DNA from: Streptomyces sp. 135
GTDB taxonomy: Bacteria > Actinomycetota > Actinomycetes > Streptomycetales > Streptomycetaceae
Reading direction: 5' to 3'
Assembly (NCBI RefSeq): GCF_020026305.1
Contig: NZ_CP075691.1
Coordinates: forward strand, 6,076,001-6,140,000
Length of the DNA stretch: 64,000 bases
Shown here: piece after piece, positions 17,160 through 26,398 of the stretch
Layout: every line of letters begins with the position of its first letter
Numbering within the stretch: the stretch's first letter is position 1
Translations under genes and position numbers: made by a program
The notes under the pieces: generated by a model
What the model was told of the DNA's origin: nothing
What the model saw: only the letters and a program-made list of their open reading frames with translations
Database searches by the model: none

Positions 17160-17393
17160 CTACAAGTGCACGACCGGGCAGGTCAGGGTTCGGGTGATGC
17201 CGTCCACTTGCTGGACCTTGGCGACCACCATGCGGCCGAGCTCGTCCACCGTGTCCGCCTGGGCGCGCACGATGACATCGTAGGGACCGGTCACGTCCTC
17301 GGCCTGGATCACGCCGGGGATCTTGCCGATCAGCTCGGCGACGGTCGAGGCCTTGCCGACCTCTGTTTGGATCAGGATGTACGCCTGTACCAC
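17160..17393 (-). CDS. Stand-alone Lrp/AsnC ligand-binding (RAM) domain protein
   Basis: A 77-residue protein consisting only of the effector-binding and oligomerisation domain of Lrp/AsnC regulators. It begins VVQAYILIQTEVGKASTVAE and contains IPGVIQAEDVTGPYDVIVRA. No helix-turn-helix is encoded: upstream of GTG 17393 is GGAGG, and the longer frame has no family resemblance. Such proteins bind amino acids and may modulate full-length Lrp proteins. Confidence 0.9.
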   Translation of the reverse strand: MVQAYILIQTEVGKASTVAELIGKIPGVIQAEDVTGPYDVIVRAQADTVDELGRMVVAKVQQVDGITRTLTCPVVHL

Positions 17394-17602
17394 GGAACCT
17401 CCAGGGCGGCCACGAGGATCATGTGGGGAGAAGGGACGCCACGGTACCGCGTCGCCGCGCGCCGCGGGGAGACCCGGGTGGGCTGTGGCGCGCACATCGC
17501 GGCGCACGGACAGCAGAAGGGGACGGTCACGTCGACCGTACCGATGACGAAGACGGCTCGCGACCGCAAGCCGAGCAGCGTGAAAGGGCATGGTGAGACT
17601 CG

Positions 17603-18571
17603 GTGAAGGGAACCGTGGGCGAGTTGGGGGAGTTCGGGCTCATCAGAGAGCTCACCTCGCGGCTCACCTCCACTCCGGCCGTACGGCTCGGCCCTGGCGA
17701 CGACGCCGCGGTCGTGTCCGCTCCGGACCGCAGGGTCGTGGCGAGCACCGACATCCTCCTGGAAGGGCGGCACTTCCGCCGCGACTGGTCCACCGCCTAC
17801 GACGTGGGCCGCAAGGCCGCCGCCCAGAACCTCGCCGACATCGCGGCCATGGGCGCCGTGCCGACCGCGCTCCTGCTCGGCCTGGTGGTCCCCGCCGAAC
17901 TGCCCGCCAGCTGGCCCACCGAGCTGATGGACGGCCTGCGCGACGAGTGCCAGGTCGCGGGCGCCGCCGTGGTGGGCGGCGACGTCGTCCGCGGCGACAC
18001 CATCACCGTCGCGATCACCGCCCTCGGCGACCTGCGCAACCACGAGCCGGTCACGCGCTCGGGCGCCAAGACCGGCGATGTCGTCGCCGTCACCGGCTGG
18101 CTCGGCTGGTCCGCCGCCGGGCACGCGGTGCTCTCCCGGGGCTTCCGCTCGCCGCGCGCCTTCGTGGAGGCCCACCGCAGGCCCGAGCCGCCCTACCACG
18201 CGGGTCCCGCGGCCGCCGGGCTCGGCGCGACCTCCATGACGGACGTGAGCGACGGGCTCATCGCGGACCTCGGCCACATCGCCGAGTCCAGCAAGGTACG
18301 CATCGACATCCGCTCCGGAGACGTCGACGTGCCCACGCAGATGAACGACATCGGCCAGGCCGTCGGCGTCGACCCGCTCCAGTGGGTGCTCAACGGCGGC
18401 GAGGACCACGCGATCGTGGCGACGTTCCCGCCGGACGTGAAGCTGCCGGCCCGCTGGAAGGTCATCGGCGAGGTCCTCAACCCCTCGGCGCTGCCCCAGG
18501 TGACCGTGGACGGCGCACCCTGGACCAGCAAGGGCTGGGACCACTTCGGGGACAACGGAGACGCGGAGTGA
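17603..18571 (+). CDS. thiL: Thiamine-monophosphate kinase
   Basis: Phosphorylates thiamine monophosphate to thiamine pyrophosphate, the last step of cofactor synthesis. It has 322 residues. GPGDDAAVV (about 30-38) is the metal-binding loop, followed by [25 protein letters not shown] and [10 protein letters not shown]. The C-terminal substrate domain has [16 protein letters not shown] and [14 protein letters not shown] 17603 is used. Its stop overlaps thiD by 4 nt. No TPP riboswitch was seen before it. Confidence 0.95.
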   Translation: MKGTVGELGEFGLIRELTSRLTSTPAVRLGPGDDAAVVSAPDRRVVASTDILLEGRHFRRDWSTAYDVGRKAAAQNLADIAAMGAVPTALLLGLVVPAELPASWPTELMDGLRDECQVAGAAVVGGDVVRGDTITVAITALGDLRNHEPVTRSGAKTGDVVAVTGWLGWSAAGHAVLSRGFRSPRAFVEAHRRPEPPYHAGPAAAGLGATSMTDVSDGLIADLGHIAESSKVRIDIRSGDVDVPTQMNDIGQAVGVDPLQWVLNGGEDHAIVATFPPDVKLPARWKVIGEVLNPSALPQVTVDGAPWTSKGWDHFGDNGDAE

Positions 18572-19362
18572 GCGCGCCGCCACGGGTGCTCACCGTCGCC
18601 GGCTCCGACTCCGGAGGCGGCGCGGGCATCCAGGCCGACCTGAAGACGATGCTCGCCCTCGGCACGCACGGCATGAGCGTCGTCACGGCCGTCACCGCGC
18701 AGAACTCCCTGGGCGTGCAGGGCTTTTGGGAGCTACCGGCGGACGCCGTGCGGGCCCAGTACCGCAGTGTCGTCGACGACATCGGCGTACAGGCCGTGAA
18801 GACCGGCATGCTCGCCTCGGCCGAACTCGTCGAGACGGTCGCGGAGTTGCTCGCGGGCACGGACGCGCCCGCCGTCGTCGACCCGGTCGGCGTCTCCAAG
18901 CACGGCGACTCGCTGCTCGCCGCGTCCGCCCTGGACTCGGTCCGCACGAAGCTGCTGCCGGCCGCCACCCTCGCCACGCCCAACCTCGACGAGGTGGCCC
19001 AGCTCACCGGCGTCGAGGTCACGTCGGAGGACGGCATGCGCCGCGCGGCCGCCGCCGTCCTCGCGTACGGACCGCGGTGGGTGCTCATCAAGGGCGGTCA
19101 TCTCCGGGGCGACGCGGTGGACCTGCTCACCGACGGCTCCGAGGAGCATGTGCTGCGCGCCCCGCGCCACGACAACCGCCACACGCACGGCACCGGCTGC
19201 ACCCTCGCCAGCGCCATCGCGGCGCAGCTCGCCAAGGGGCAGGACGTCCCGACGGCCGTGGCGGCGGCCAAGGAGTACGTGACGGGGGCGATCGCCGCGG
19301 GGTTCGCGCTCGGCGGCGGGATCGGGCCGGTGGATCACGGCTGGCGGTTCCGGGAGGCGTAG
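18568..19362 (+). CDS. thiD: Hydroxymethylpyrimidine/phosphomethylpyrimidine kinase
   Basis: A ribokinase-family enzyme of 264 residues that phosphorylates HMP and HMP-P for thiamine synthesis. [18 protein letters not shown] (about 9-26) is the substrate loop, VKTGML and [13 protein letters not shown] follow, and [15 protein letters not shown] (about 207-221) is the anion hole with the catalytic Asp position occupied by Cys-following GTGC. GTG 18568 overlaps the thiL stop (GTGA), so translation is coupled. A terminator follows. Confidence 0.95.
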   Translation: MSAPPRVLTVAGSDSGGGAGIQADLKTMLALGTHGMSVVTAVTAQNSLGVQGFWELPADAVRAQYRSVVDDIGVQAVKTGMLASAELVETVAELLAGTDAPAVVDPVGVSKHGDSLLAASALDSVRTKLLPAATLATPNLDEVAQLTGVEVTSEDGMRRAAAAVLAYGPRWVLIKGGHLRGDAVDLLTDGSEEHVLRAPRHDNRHTHGTGCTLASAIAAQLAKGQDVPTAVAAAKEYVTGAIAAGFALGGGIGPVDHGWRFREA

Positions 19363-19420
19363 GCGTACGAGGGCTGCTGCACGCGGCCCTCACACGCCTG
19401 TGCGCGGGGCATACGAAAAA

Positions 19421-19444
19421 GCCGGCCCCCCGAAGGGGACCGGC
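19421..19444. terminator. Terminator between thiD and rpmB
   Basis: GCCGGCCCCC, loop CGAA, GGGGACCGGC: a GC-rich hairpin with one bulge between convergent genes. An A-run precedes it, giving a U-tract for the opposite strand. Confidence 0.75.
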
Positions 19445-19477
19445 AGTTTCAGCAACCAGCTAGGTGCCGCGCTGACG

Positions 19478-19663
19478 TCAGCGCGAGACCTTGCCGGCCT
19501 TGATGCACGAGGTGCAGGCGTTGAGGCGCTTCGGCGTCCCGCTCACCACGGCACGCACACGCTGGATGTTCGGGTTCCAGCGACGGGGCGTACGGCGGTG
19601 CGAGTGCGAGATGTTGTTGCCGAAGCCCGGCCCCTTGCCGCAGACGTCGCAGTTGGCAGCCAC
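19478..19663 (-). CDS. rpmB: Ribosomal protein bL28
   Basis: A 61-residue large-subunit protein, start GTG 19663 with GGAG 7 nt upstream. It begins MAANCDVCGKGPGFGNNISH, continues SHRRTPRRWNPNIQRVR and ends CTSCIKAGKVSR. The two Cys-x2-Cys pairs (CDVC and CTSC) mark the zinc-binding form. It is monocistronic and converges on thiD. CCCGAT-GAGT-ATCGGG at 19756-19771 is a perfect small hairpin in its upstream region. Confidence 0.97.
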   Translation of the reverse strand: MAANCDVCGKGPGFGNNISHSHRRTPRRWNPNIQRVRAVVSGTPKRLNACTSCIKAGKVSR

Positions 19664-19902
19664 GGGTCACTCCAAAGACTTCAGATGCACTTACGGTTAA
19701 TCCCGGCATGCCGAGATCAGTGCAATGATCGAAGTGGCGTTGCCAGGAGGAATGTCCCGATGAGTATCGGGCAACCGGAGCAGCATACAACGACTGCTTC
19801 GGTACAACGAAACTACCACGGCTCGCCCGGCCCCCGCCCCGGGCCCCGTGTTCACCCTCGGTCTACGCTGCGTCCATTCCGGATGGTCAAGGAGGCGAAC
19901 AG

Positions 19903-21597
19903 GTGCCGCAGAACCTCGACGCGGTCGCGGTGCGCGCCTGGTGCCGACTGGCTCTGGACGCCCTCGGCAGGGCCCGCGAGGAGATCGACTCCATCAACGT
20001 CTATCCGGTCGCGGACGGGGACACCGGCACGAACCTGTATCTGACGGTGGAGTCGGCGTCCCAGGCGGTCGACGCGGCCTTCACGGGCCACGACCCTGCC
20101 CTGCCCTCTCTGGCGGAGACCGTGCGCGCGATGGCGCACGGCGCCCTCATCGGGGCCCGCGGGAACTCGGGCACGATCCTTTCCCAGCTGTTCAGGGGCA
20201 TGGCCCAGATCCTCGGCGGCCCCGAAGGCGACGAGCGCGCGGAGACCCATGACACGGATCACACCGCTCACACCGCTCACACCGATCACGCCGATCACGC
20301 CGACGGGCACGTCCTGGAGCTCGCCCTGCGCCGGGCAGCCGAGTCCGCGTACGAGGCGGTCGCGCACCCGGTGGAAGGCACCGTCCTGACGGTGGCGACC
20401 GCGGCGGCGAAGGCGGCGGGCGCGGCGGGCAGCACCGACTGCGGGACGGTGGCCAGGGCGGCGTACGACGGCGCCTGCGTGGCCCTGGACGCGACGCCGG
20501 GGCAGCTCGCCGTGCTGGGGCGCGCGGGAGTCGTGGACGCGGGCGGGCGCGGTCTCGTCGCCGTGCTGGGCGCTCTGGTGCGGGCCCTGTCCGGCGAGAC
20601 GCTGTCGCACAAGGCCGCAGACGGCCTCCACGCGCGCGTGGAGGCCGCCGAGTGCGAGGAGCTGCCGGCCGACGGCGGCGGACCGGCGTTCGAGGTGATC
20701 TACCTCCTGGAAGCCGACGACAGCGCGGTCGCACGGCTGCGCGCCCGGCTCGACCGGCTCGGCGACTCCCTCGTCGTGGTCGGCGGCGACGGGCTCTGGA
20801 ACGTCCACGTCCATGTCGACGACGCGGGCGCGGCCGTCGAGGCGGGCGTGGAGGCCGGCCGCCCGCACCGCATCCGCATCACCCACTTCGGCGTGGGCGA
20901 CGCGCACACCACCGCGCAGCCGCCCCGGGAGCGTACGCAGCGGGCCATCGTCGCCGTCGTGCCCGGCGAGGGCCTCGCCGGGCTCTACGCCGAGGCCGGG
21001 GCGACCACCGTGCCCACGCGCGTGGGGGAGCCGCCCGCGAGCGGCGAGCTCGTCGACGCCATCCGGCGGGCCCACGCGCGCGAAGTGGTGCTGCTGCCCA
21101 ACGACGCCGAGCTGCGCCACACCGCGGCCGCCGCGGCGGAACAGGCCAGGACCGAAGGCGTGCGCGTCGCCCTGATCCCCACCCGCTCCGCGGTCCAGGG
21201 CATCGCCGCCCTCGCCGTGCACGCGCCGGACCGCCGCTTCGACGAGGACGTCGTCGCCATGACGTCGGCGGCCGGCGCGACCCGCTACGGCGAACTGGCC
21301 GTCGCCGAGCGGCAGTCCTGGACCATGGCGGGCATCTGCCAGGCGGGCGACGTCCTCGGCCTGATCGACGGCGATGTCGCGGTGATCGGCTCGGAGGTCG
21401 CCCCCACCGCCGCCTCGGTCCTGGACCGCATGCTGTCGGCGGGCGGCGAGATGGTCACGCTCGTGCTCGGCGAATCCGTGCCCGACGCCGTCGCCGAGCG
21501 GCTGGAGAAGCACGTGCGCGAGACGTACCTGGCCGTCGACACGGTCATCTACCGGGGCGGCCGCCAGTCCGCGCTGATGCTGATCGGTGTCGAGTAG
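19903..21597 (+). CDS. DhaL/DAK2 and DegV-like domain protein (FakA-type fatty-acid kinase candidate)
   Basis: A 564-residue protein of the DAK2/FakA family, in which the DhaL domain phosphorylates fatty acids held by a DegV-type FakB partner. The DhaL domain (1-210) has INVYPVADGDTGTNLYLT with the metal-binding aspartates, HGALIGARGNSGTILSQLF, and GVVDAGGRGLVAVLGAL. The middle and C-terminal parts (about 250-564) match the FakA-type extension. Residues 115-136 are an unusual His/Asp/Thr/Ala repeat inserted in the DhaL domain. GTG 19903 is used. It lies 59 nt before recG, the usual actinobacterial arrangement. The kinase role is inferred from family membership. Confidence 0.88.
   Translation: MPQNLDAVAVRAWCRLALDALGRAREEIDSINVYPVADGDTGTNLYLTVESASQAVDAAFTGHDPALPSLAETVRAMAHGALIGARGNSGTILSQLFRGMAQILGGPEGDERAETHDTDHTAHTAHTDHADHADGHVLELALRRAAESAYEAVAHPVEGTVLTVATAAAKAAGAAGSTDCGTVARAAYDGACVALDATPGQLAVLGRAGVVDAGGRGLVAVLGALVRALSGETLSHKAADGLHARVEAAECEELPADGGGPAFEVIYLLEADDSAVARLRARLDRLGDSLVVVGGDGLWNVHVHVDDAGAAVEAGVEAGRPHRIRITHFGVGDAHTTAQPPRERTQRAIVAVVPGEGLAGLYAEAGATTVPTRVGEPPASGELVDAIRRAHAREVVLLPNDAELRHTAAAAAEQARTEGVRVALIPTRSAVQGIAALAVHAPDRRFDEDVVAMTSAAGATRYGELAVAERQSWTMAGICQAGDVLGLIDGDVAVIGSEVAPTAASVLDRMLSAGGEMVTLVLGESVPDAVAERLEKHVRETYLAVDTVIYRGGRQSALMLIGVE
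20245..20310 (+). repeat. Tandem 9-bp repeat coding for a His/Asp/Thr-rich insert
   Basis: About five units of the pattern CAC-ACC/GCC-GCT/GAT lie in frame inside the DhaL-domain gene, giving HTA, HTA, HTD, HAD, HAD. Period 9 bp; length probably varies between strains. Confidence 0.8.
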
Positions 21598-21656
21598 GCC
21601 CGGCTGACCAGCGGGTTCGAAGGACCTGCGACGGATTGTCAGTGGCGTGGTGTGCA

Positions 21657-23885
21657 ATGGATCTCGTGCCTGCGCTCGATGAACCCCTGAAGAAAGTGGT
21701 CGGACCCGCCACCGCGAAGGTGATGGCCGAGCACCTCGACCTGCACACGGTCGGCGACCTCCTGCACCACTACCCGCGGCGGTATGCCGAGCGGGGCGAG
21801 CTCACCCGCCTCGCCGAGCTCCCGCTGGACGAGCACGTCACGGTGGTCGCCCAGGTCGCGAGCGCACGCATCCTCAAGTTCAACGGCGGCCGGGGCCAGC
21901 GCCTCGAGGTCACCATCACCGACGGCAGCGGCCAGGTCCAGCTCGTCTTCTTCGGCCGCGGCATCCACAAGCCCCACAAGGACCTGCTCCCGGGCACCCG
22001 CGCGATGTTCGCGGGCAAGGTCTCGGTCTTCAACCGCAAGATGCAGCTGGCCCATCCCGCGTACGAGCTGCTGCGTGCCGAGGGCGACCAGGTCGGCGAG
22101 GCCGTCGGCAACTGGGCCGGTGCCCTCCTGCCCATCTACCCGGCCACCGCCAAGCTGGAGTCCTGGAAGATCGCCAAGTCGGTCGACATGGTCCTGCCCA
22201 GCGCCCAGGAGGCCGTCGACCCGCTGCCGCCCTCCCTGCGCGACGGCCGCGCCCTCATCCCGCTCCCGGAAGCGCTCCTGAAGATCCACCGGCCGCACTC
22301 CAAGGCGGACATCGCCGCCGCCCGCGACCGCCTGAAGTGGGACGAGGCCTTCGTCCTCCAGGTAGCCCTCGCCAGGCGGCGGTACGCGGACGCGCAACTG
22401 CCCGCCGTGGCCCGCAGGCCCAAGCAGGGTGGCCTCCTCGACGCCTTCGACGCCAAACTGCCCTTCACCCTCACCGAGGGCCAGGAGAAGGTCTCCAAGG
22501 AGATCTTCGACGACCTCGCCACAGAACACCCGATGCACCGGCTCCTCCAGGGGGAGGTCGGTTCCGGGAAGACGATGGTGGCCCTGCGCGCCATGCTCGC
22601 CGTCGTGGACGCGGGCGGGCAGGCCGCGATGCTCGCGCCCACCGAAGTCCTCGCGCAGCAGCACCACCGCTCCATCGTCGAGATGATGGGCGAGCTGGCC
22701 GAGGGCGGCATGTTGGGCGGCGCCGAGCAGGCCACCAAGGTCACGCTGCTCACCGGGTCCATGGGGACCGCCGGCCGCCGCCAGGCCCTGCTCGACCTGG
22801 TCACCGGCGAGGCCGGCATCGTCATCGGCACCCACGCCCTGATCGAGGACAAGGTGCAGTTCCACGACCTCGGCCTGGTCGTCGTGGACGAACAGCACCG
22901 CTTCGGCGTGGAGCAGCGCGACGCCCTGCGCGGCAAGGGCAAGCAGCCCCCGCACCTGCTGGTCATGACGGCCACGCCCATTCCCCGCACGGTCGCGATG
23001 ACGGTCTTCGGCGACCTGGAGACCTCCGTCCTGGACCAGCTCCCCGCCGGGCGCTCGCCGATCGCCAGCCATGTCGTGCCCGCCCAGGACAAGCCGCACT
23101 TCCTCGCCCGCGCGTGGGAGCGCGTGCGCGAAGAGGTGGAGAAGGGGCATCAGGCGTACGTGGTCTGTCCCCGCATCGGCGACGACATCGACGAACCGGC
23201 CGCCCCCAAGAAGGGCGCCAAGAAGAAGTCCGCCGAGGAGAAGGCCGAGGAGGCGGCCACCGCCGAGAAGCGGCCGCCGCTCGCCGTCCTGGAGGTCGCC
23301 GAGCAGCTCGCGCGCGGCCCTCTGAGCGGCCTGAAGGTGGAAGTCCTGCACGGGCGCATGCAGCCCGACGACAAGGACGCCGTGATGCGCCGCTTCGCCG
23401 CGGGCGAGACACAGGTCCTGGTCGCGACGACGGTCATCGAGGTCGGGGTCAACGTCCCGAACGCCACCGCCATGGTGATCATGGACGCGGACCGCTTCGG
23501 CGTCTCCCAGCTGCACCAGCTCCGCGGCCGCGTCGGCCGCGGTTCGGCCCCTGGCCTCTGCCTCCTGGTCACCGACATGCCCGAGGCCAGCCCCGCCCGC
23601 GCCCGCCTCGGCGCCGTCGCCGCCACGCTCGACGGCTTCGAGCTCTCCCGCATCGACCTGGAGCAGCGCCGCGAGGGCGACGTGCTCGGCCAGGCCCAGT
23701 CCGGCGTCCGCTCCTCCTTGCGCATGCTCGCGGTCATCGACGACGAGGAGATCATCGCCGCCGCCCGCGAGGAGGCGGTCCAGGTCGTCGCCGCGGACCC
23801 GGACCTGGAGCGCCTGCCGGAGCTGCGCACCGCCCTCGACGCCCTGCTCGACGCCGAGCGCGAGCAGTACCTCGACAAGGGGTGA
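21657..23885 (+). CDS. recG: ATP-dependent DNA helicase RecG
   Basis: A 742-residue branch-migrating helicase that remodels stalled forks and Holliday junctions. The N-terminal wedge/OB domain (1-200) includes LLHHYPRRYAERGEL. Helicase core: Walker A GEVGSGKT, the TxGx segment, DEQHRFGVEQR as motif II, TATPIPRT as motif III, and TTVIEVGVNVPNA with QLRGRVGRG as motifs V and VI. A lysine/glutamate-rich insert (about residues 515-540) separates the two RecA-like lobes. ATG 21657 has no clear ribosome binding site, so the exact start is uncertain; DLVPALDEPL is the usual N-terminus. Confidence 0.95.
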   Translation: MDLVPALDEPLKKVVGPATAKVMAEHLDLHTVGDLLHHYPRRYAERGELTRLAELPLDEHVTVVAQVASARILKFNGGRGQRLEVTITDGSGQVQLVFFGRGIHKPHKDLLPGTRAMFAGKVSVFNRKMQLAHPAYELLRAEGDQVGEAVGNWAGALLPIYPATAKLESWKIAKSVDMVLPSAQEAVDPLPPSLRDGRALIPLPEALLKIHRPHSKADIAAARDRLKWDEAFVLQVALARRRYADAQLPAVARRPKQGGLLDAFDAKLPFTLTEGQEKVSKEIFDDLATEHPMHRLLQGEVGSGKTMVALRAMLAVVDAGGQAAMLAPTEVLAQQHHRSIVEMMGELAEGGMLGGAEQATKVTLLTGSMGTAGRRQALLDLVTGEAGIVIGTHALIEDKVQFHDLGLVVVDEQHRFGVEQRDALRGKGKQPPHLLVMTATPIPRTVAMTVFGDLETSVLDQLPAGRSPIASHVVPAQDKPHFLARAWERVREEVEKGHQAYVVCPRIGDDIDEPAAPKKGAKKKSAEEKAEEAATAEKRPPLAVLEVAEQLARGPLSGLKVEVLHGRMQPDDKDAVMRRFAAGETQVLVATTVIEVGVNVPNATAMVIMDADRFGVSQLHQLRGRVGRGSAPGLCLLVTDMPEASPARARLGAVAATLDGFELSRIDLEQRREGDVLGQAQSGVRSSLRMLAVIDDEEIIAAAREEAVQVVAADPDLERLPELRTALDALLDAEREQYLDKG

Positions 23886-23940
23886 AGCCCGTGCACGCCA
23901 TATCGTGGAGGCAGCTCACCCATCGGCCAGAAGGAATCAG

Positions 23941-24534
23941 ATGACCCGCGTGATCGCCGGTACGGCCGGCGGACGCCGTCTCGCCGTCCCGCCGGGCAAC
24001 GGCACCCGCCCCACGTCCGACCGCGCGCGCGAGGGCCTCTTCTCCACCTGGCAGGCCCTCCAGGGCACGCTCGACGGGGCGCGTGTGCTCGACCTGTACG
24101 CGGGCTCCGGCGCCGTCGGCCTGGAGGCCCTCTCCCGGGGCGCGGCGCACACGCTGCTCGTCGAGGCCGACGCCAGAGCGGCCCGCACCATCAGGGAGAA
24201 CGTGCGGGCGGTCGGTCTGCCCGGCGCCGAGGTGAGAGCGGGCAAAGCCGCCCAGATCATCCGGCAAGGGGCGCCCCCCACCCCGTATGACCTCGTCTTT
24301 CTCGATCCTCCGTACGCCGTAACGGATGACGATCTTCGGGAGATACTGCTCACACTCCGCTCGGAGGGCTGGCTCACGGACGAAGCGCTCGTCACCGTTG
24401 AACGCAGTACAAGAGGCGGAGAATTCGGTTGGCCGGAGGGTTTTGAGCTCCTCAGGTCCCGTCGCTACGGCGAAGGGACGTTTTGGTACGGTCGCGCCGC
24501 CTCTACGTGCGACGACTCAGTGATCGCGCCATGA
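23941..24534 (+). CDS. rsmD: 16S rRNA (guanine(966)-N2)-methyltransferase
   Basis: A 197-residue SAM-dependent methyltransferase of the RsmD family that modifies G966 of 16S rRNA in the 30S head. [12 protein letters not shown] is the typical N-terminus, [12 protein letters not shown] precedes motif [20 protein letters not shown], and FLDPPY is catalytic motif IV. ATG 23941 follows GAAGGAA. It overlaps coaD by 4 nt (ATGA), a pairing conserved across bacteria. Confidence 0.95.
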   Translation: MTRVIAGTAGGRRLAVPPGNGTRPTSDRAREGLFSTWQALQGTLDGARVLDLYAGSGAVGLEALSRGAAHTLLVEADARAARTIRENVRAVGLPGAEVRAGKAAQIIRQGAPPTPYDLVFLDPPYAVTDDDLREILLTLRSEGWLTDEALVTVERSTRGGEFGWPEGFELLRSRRYGEGTFWYGRAASTCDDSVIAP

Positions 24535-25040
24535 CCGGACCGGAGAGCGAGGGACTCACGTTGCGCCGCGCCGTCTGTCCGGGGTCGTTCGACCCCATCA
24601 CCAATGGACACCTCGACATCATCGCCCGCGCCTCCAAGCTGTACGACGTGGTGCACGTCGCGGTGATGATCAATCAGTCGAAGAAGGGCCTGTTCGAGAT
24701 CGAGGAGCGGATAGAGCTGATCCGCCAGGTCACCGCCGACTTCGGCAACGTCGAGGTCGAGTCCTTCCACGGCCTCCTCGTCGACTTCTGCAAGCAGCGC
24801 GACATCCCCGCCATCGTGAAGGGCCTGCGCGCGGTCAGCGACTTCGACTACGAACTCCAGATGGCCCAGATGAACAACGGCCTCTCGGGCGTCGAGACCC
24901 TGTTCGTGCCCACCAACCCCACCTACAGCTTCCTCTCCTCCTCGCTGGTCAAGGAGGTCGCCGCCTGGGGCGGCGACGTGGCGCACCTGCTGCCGCCGGT
25001 GGTCCACGAGGCCCTGGTCGAACGCCTGGGCAAGAAGTGA
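24531..25040 (+). CDS. coaD: Phosphopantetheine adenylyltransferase
   Basis: Transfers AMP to 4'-phosphopantetheine in coenzyme A synthesis. [15 protein letters not shown] contains the nucleotidyltransferase TxGH-like motif, and [12 protein letters not shown] stands at the ISSTxxR position. From ATG 24531 it has 169 residues, slightly longer than the usual 160. A TTG at 24561 ([10 protein letters not shown]) would give the standard length, so the start is uncertain. ATG 24531 overlaps the rsmD stop. Confidence 0.95.
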   Translation: MTGPESEGLTLRRAVCPGSFDPITNGHLDIIARASKLYDVVHVAVMINQSKKGLFEIEERIELIRQVTADFGNVEVESFHGLLVDFCKQRDIPAIVKGLRAVSDFDYELQMAQMNNGLSGVETLFVPTNPTYSFLSSSLVKEVAAWGGDVAHLLPPVVHEALVERLGKK

Positions 25041-25151
25041 CCCCTCGGCCGACCCGGTGACAGCCCGTCATCCGGTGTCGGGCGGGCGTCCCCTGGCCTT
25101 ACAGTCGTCCCGTCCGTCTCCCAACCAGCTGTAGAGAGTGGCGAGCACACG

Positions 25152-26225
25152 GTGGACGTGCAGAAGAAGATCGACGAGATCGTCCAGGCGGTCGGCAGCG
25201 CCCGGTCCATGCCCATGTCGGCTTCGTGCGTGGTCAACCGCGCCGATCTGCTCTCGATGCTCGAAGAGGTGCGCCAGGCCCTGCCCGGCTCCCTCGCCCA
25301 GGCCCAGGAGCTGATCGGCGGCCGCGAGCAGCTGGTCGAGCAGGCCCGCCAGGAGGCGGAGCGGATCATCGCGAGCGCGCACGCCGAGCGCGGCTCCCTG
25401 ATCTCCGACACGGAGGTCGCCCGCCGCTCGCAGGGCGAGGCCGACCGCATCCTCGCCGAGGCCCGCCAGGCCGCCGAGGAGATCCGCGCCGAGGCCGACG
25501 ACTACGTGGACGGCAAGCTCGCCAACTTCGAGGTCGTCCTCACCAAGACCCTCGGCTCGGTCGGCCGCGGCCGCGAGAAGCTCCTCGGCACCGGCCCGGG
25601 CCTCGACGAGAACGGGTACGAGGACGACGACGCCCCCGAGCGCAGCCACGACCCCGAGACCCTGCGCCGCAACGCCGACGCGTACGTCGACGCCAAGCTC
25701 GGCGCCTTCGAGGCGGTCCTCGCCAAGACCCTGGAGGCGGTCGGCCGCGGCCGCCAGACCCTGCACGGCCGGGCCCCCGCCGACGAGCTCGGCAGCCTCG
25801 GCGACGGTGTCACCACGCAGGGGCACACCACCGACGCCGAGTACCTCGCGGACCTCGCCGCCCCGGCCCCGGCCCAGCAGCCGCCCGCCCCGCAGCAGCC
25901 GCCCCAGGCCCCGCCGATCCCGGCCCAGCAGCCCTACGCGCCTCAGCCGCCCCAGCAGCAGCCCGACCCGTACGGGTACCAGCAGCAGGACCAGTACGCG
26001 TACCAGCAGCCGTACGGCCAGCAGGACCCCTACGCGTACCAGGCCCAGCACCAGCACCAGGACCAGCAGCATCAGTACGGATACGCGCAGCAAGGCCGGC
26101 AAGGATACGAACAGCCCCAGCAGCCCCCGTACGAGGCGCCCCCGGCCCTGGAGGAGACCAGCCTCTTCGACACGACCATGATCAGTGCCGAGCAGCTGCG
26201 CCAGTACGAGCAGGGGCGGCAGTAG
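25152..26225 (+). CDS. Coiled-coil protein (DivIVA / F0 subunit-b-like) with a Pro/Gln/Tyr-rich tail
   Basis: A 357-residue protein. Residues about 1-150 form a helical coiled coil rich in Glu, Arg and Ala (QARQEAERIIASAHAERG, EADRILAEARQAAEEIRAEA), similar to DivIVA-type scaffolds and to F0 subunit b by composition only. A second related segment, ADDYVDGKLANFEVVLTKTL then ADAYVDAKLGAFEAVLAKTL, is an internal duplication. Residues about 235-330 are a low-complexity tail of PQQP and YQQQ units, closed by a conserved SLFDTTMISAEQLRQYE. GTG 25152. It sits between coaD and the DUF177-rpmF-rnc operon. A cell-pole or polar-growth role is only a guess. Confidence 0.85.
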   Translation: MDVQKKIDEIVQAVGSARSMPMSASCVVNRADLLSMLEEVRQALPGSLAQAQELIGGREQLVEQARQEAERIIASAHAERGSLISDTEVARRSQGEADRILAEARQAAEEIRAEADDYVDGKLANFEVVLTKTLGSVGRGREKLLGTGPGLDENGYEDDDAPERSHDPETLRRNADAYVDAKLGAFEAVLAKTLEAVGRGRQTLHGRAPADELGSLGDGVTTQGHTTDAEYLADLAAPAPAQQPPAPQQPPQAPPIPAQQPYAPQPPQQQPDPYGYQQQDQYAYQQPYGQQDPYAYQAQHQHQDQQHQYGYAQQGRQGYEQPQQPPYEAPPALEETSLFDTTMISAEQLRQYEQGRQ

Positions 26226-26398
26226 GGGCGCCGGCAGGGGCACCGGGCCGGATTGGGCCGAGAGCGAAAGGTCAAGTATCCTGGCTCTTCGGTCGCGCAT
26301 ACGTCCGCGACTCCGGCTGCCCGCCCACGTGGCACATGTGCCGCATCGGTGCGGCGGCCCTTCCTTTGGACTTCCAGGATTCGAAAGCAGGAAAAGCT

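Noticed and set aside
17403-17602. TPP riboswitch before thiL
   Set aside because: No THI-box core sequence such as CTGAGA with the matching helices is visible, and the ThiL-ThiD pair is often unregulated by TPP in actinobacteria.
20652-23885. Very long frame fused upstream of recG
   Set aside because: The part before 21657 is an antisense-like shadow of the DhaL gene in another frame; RecG starts at MDLVPALDEPL.
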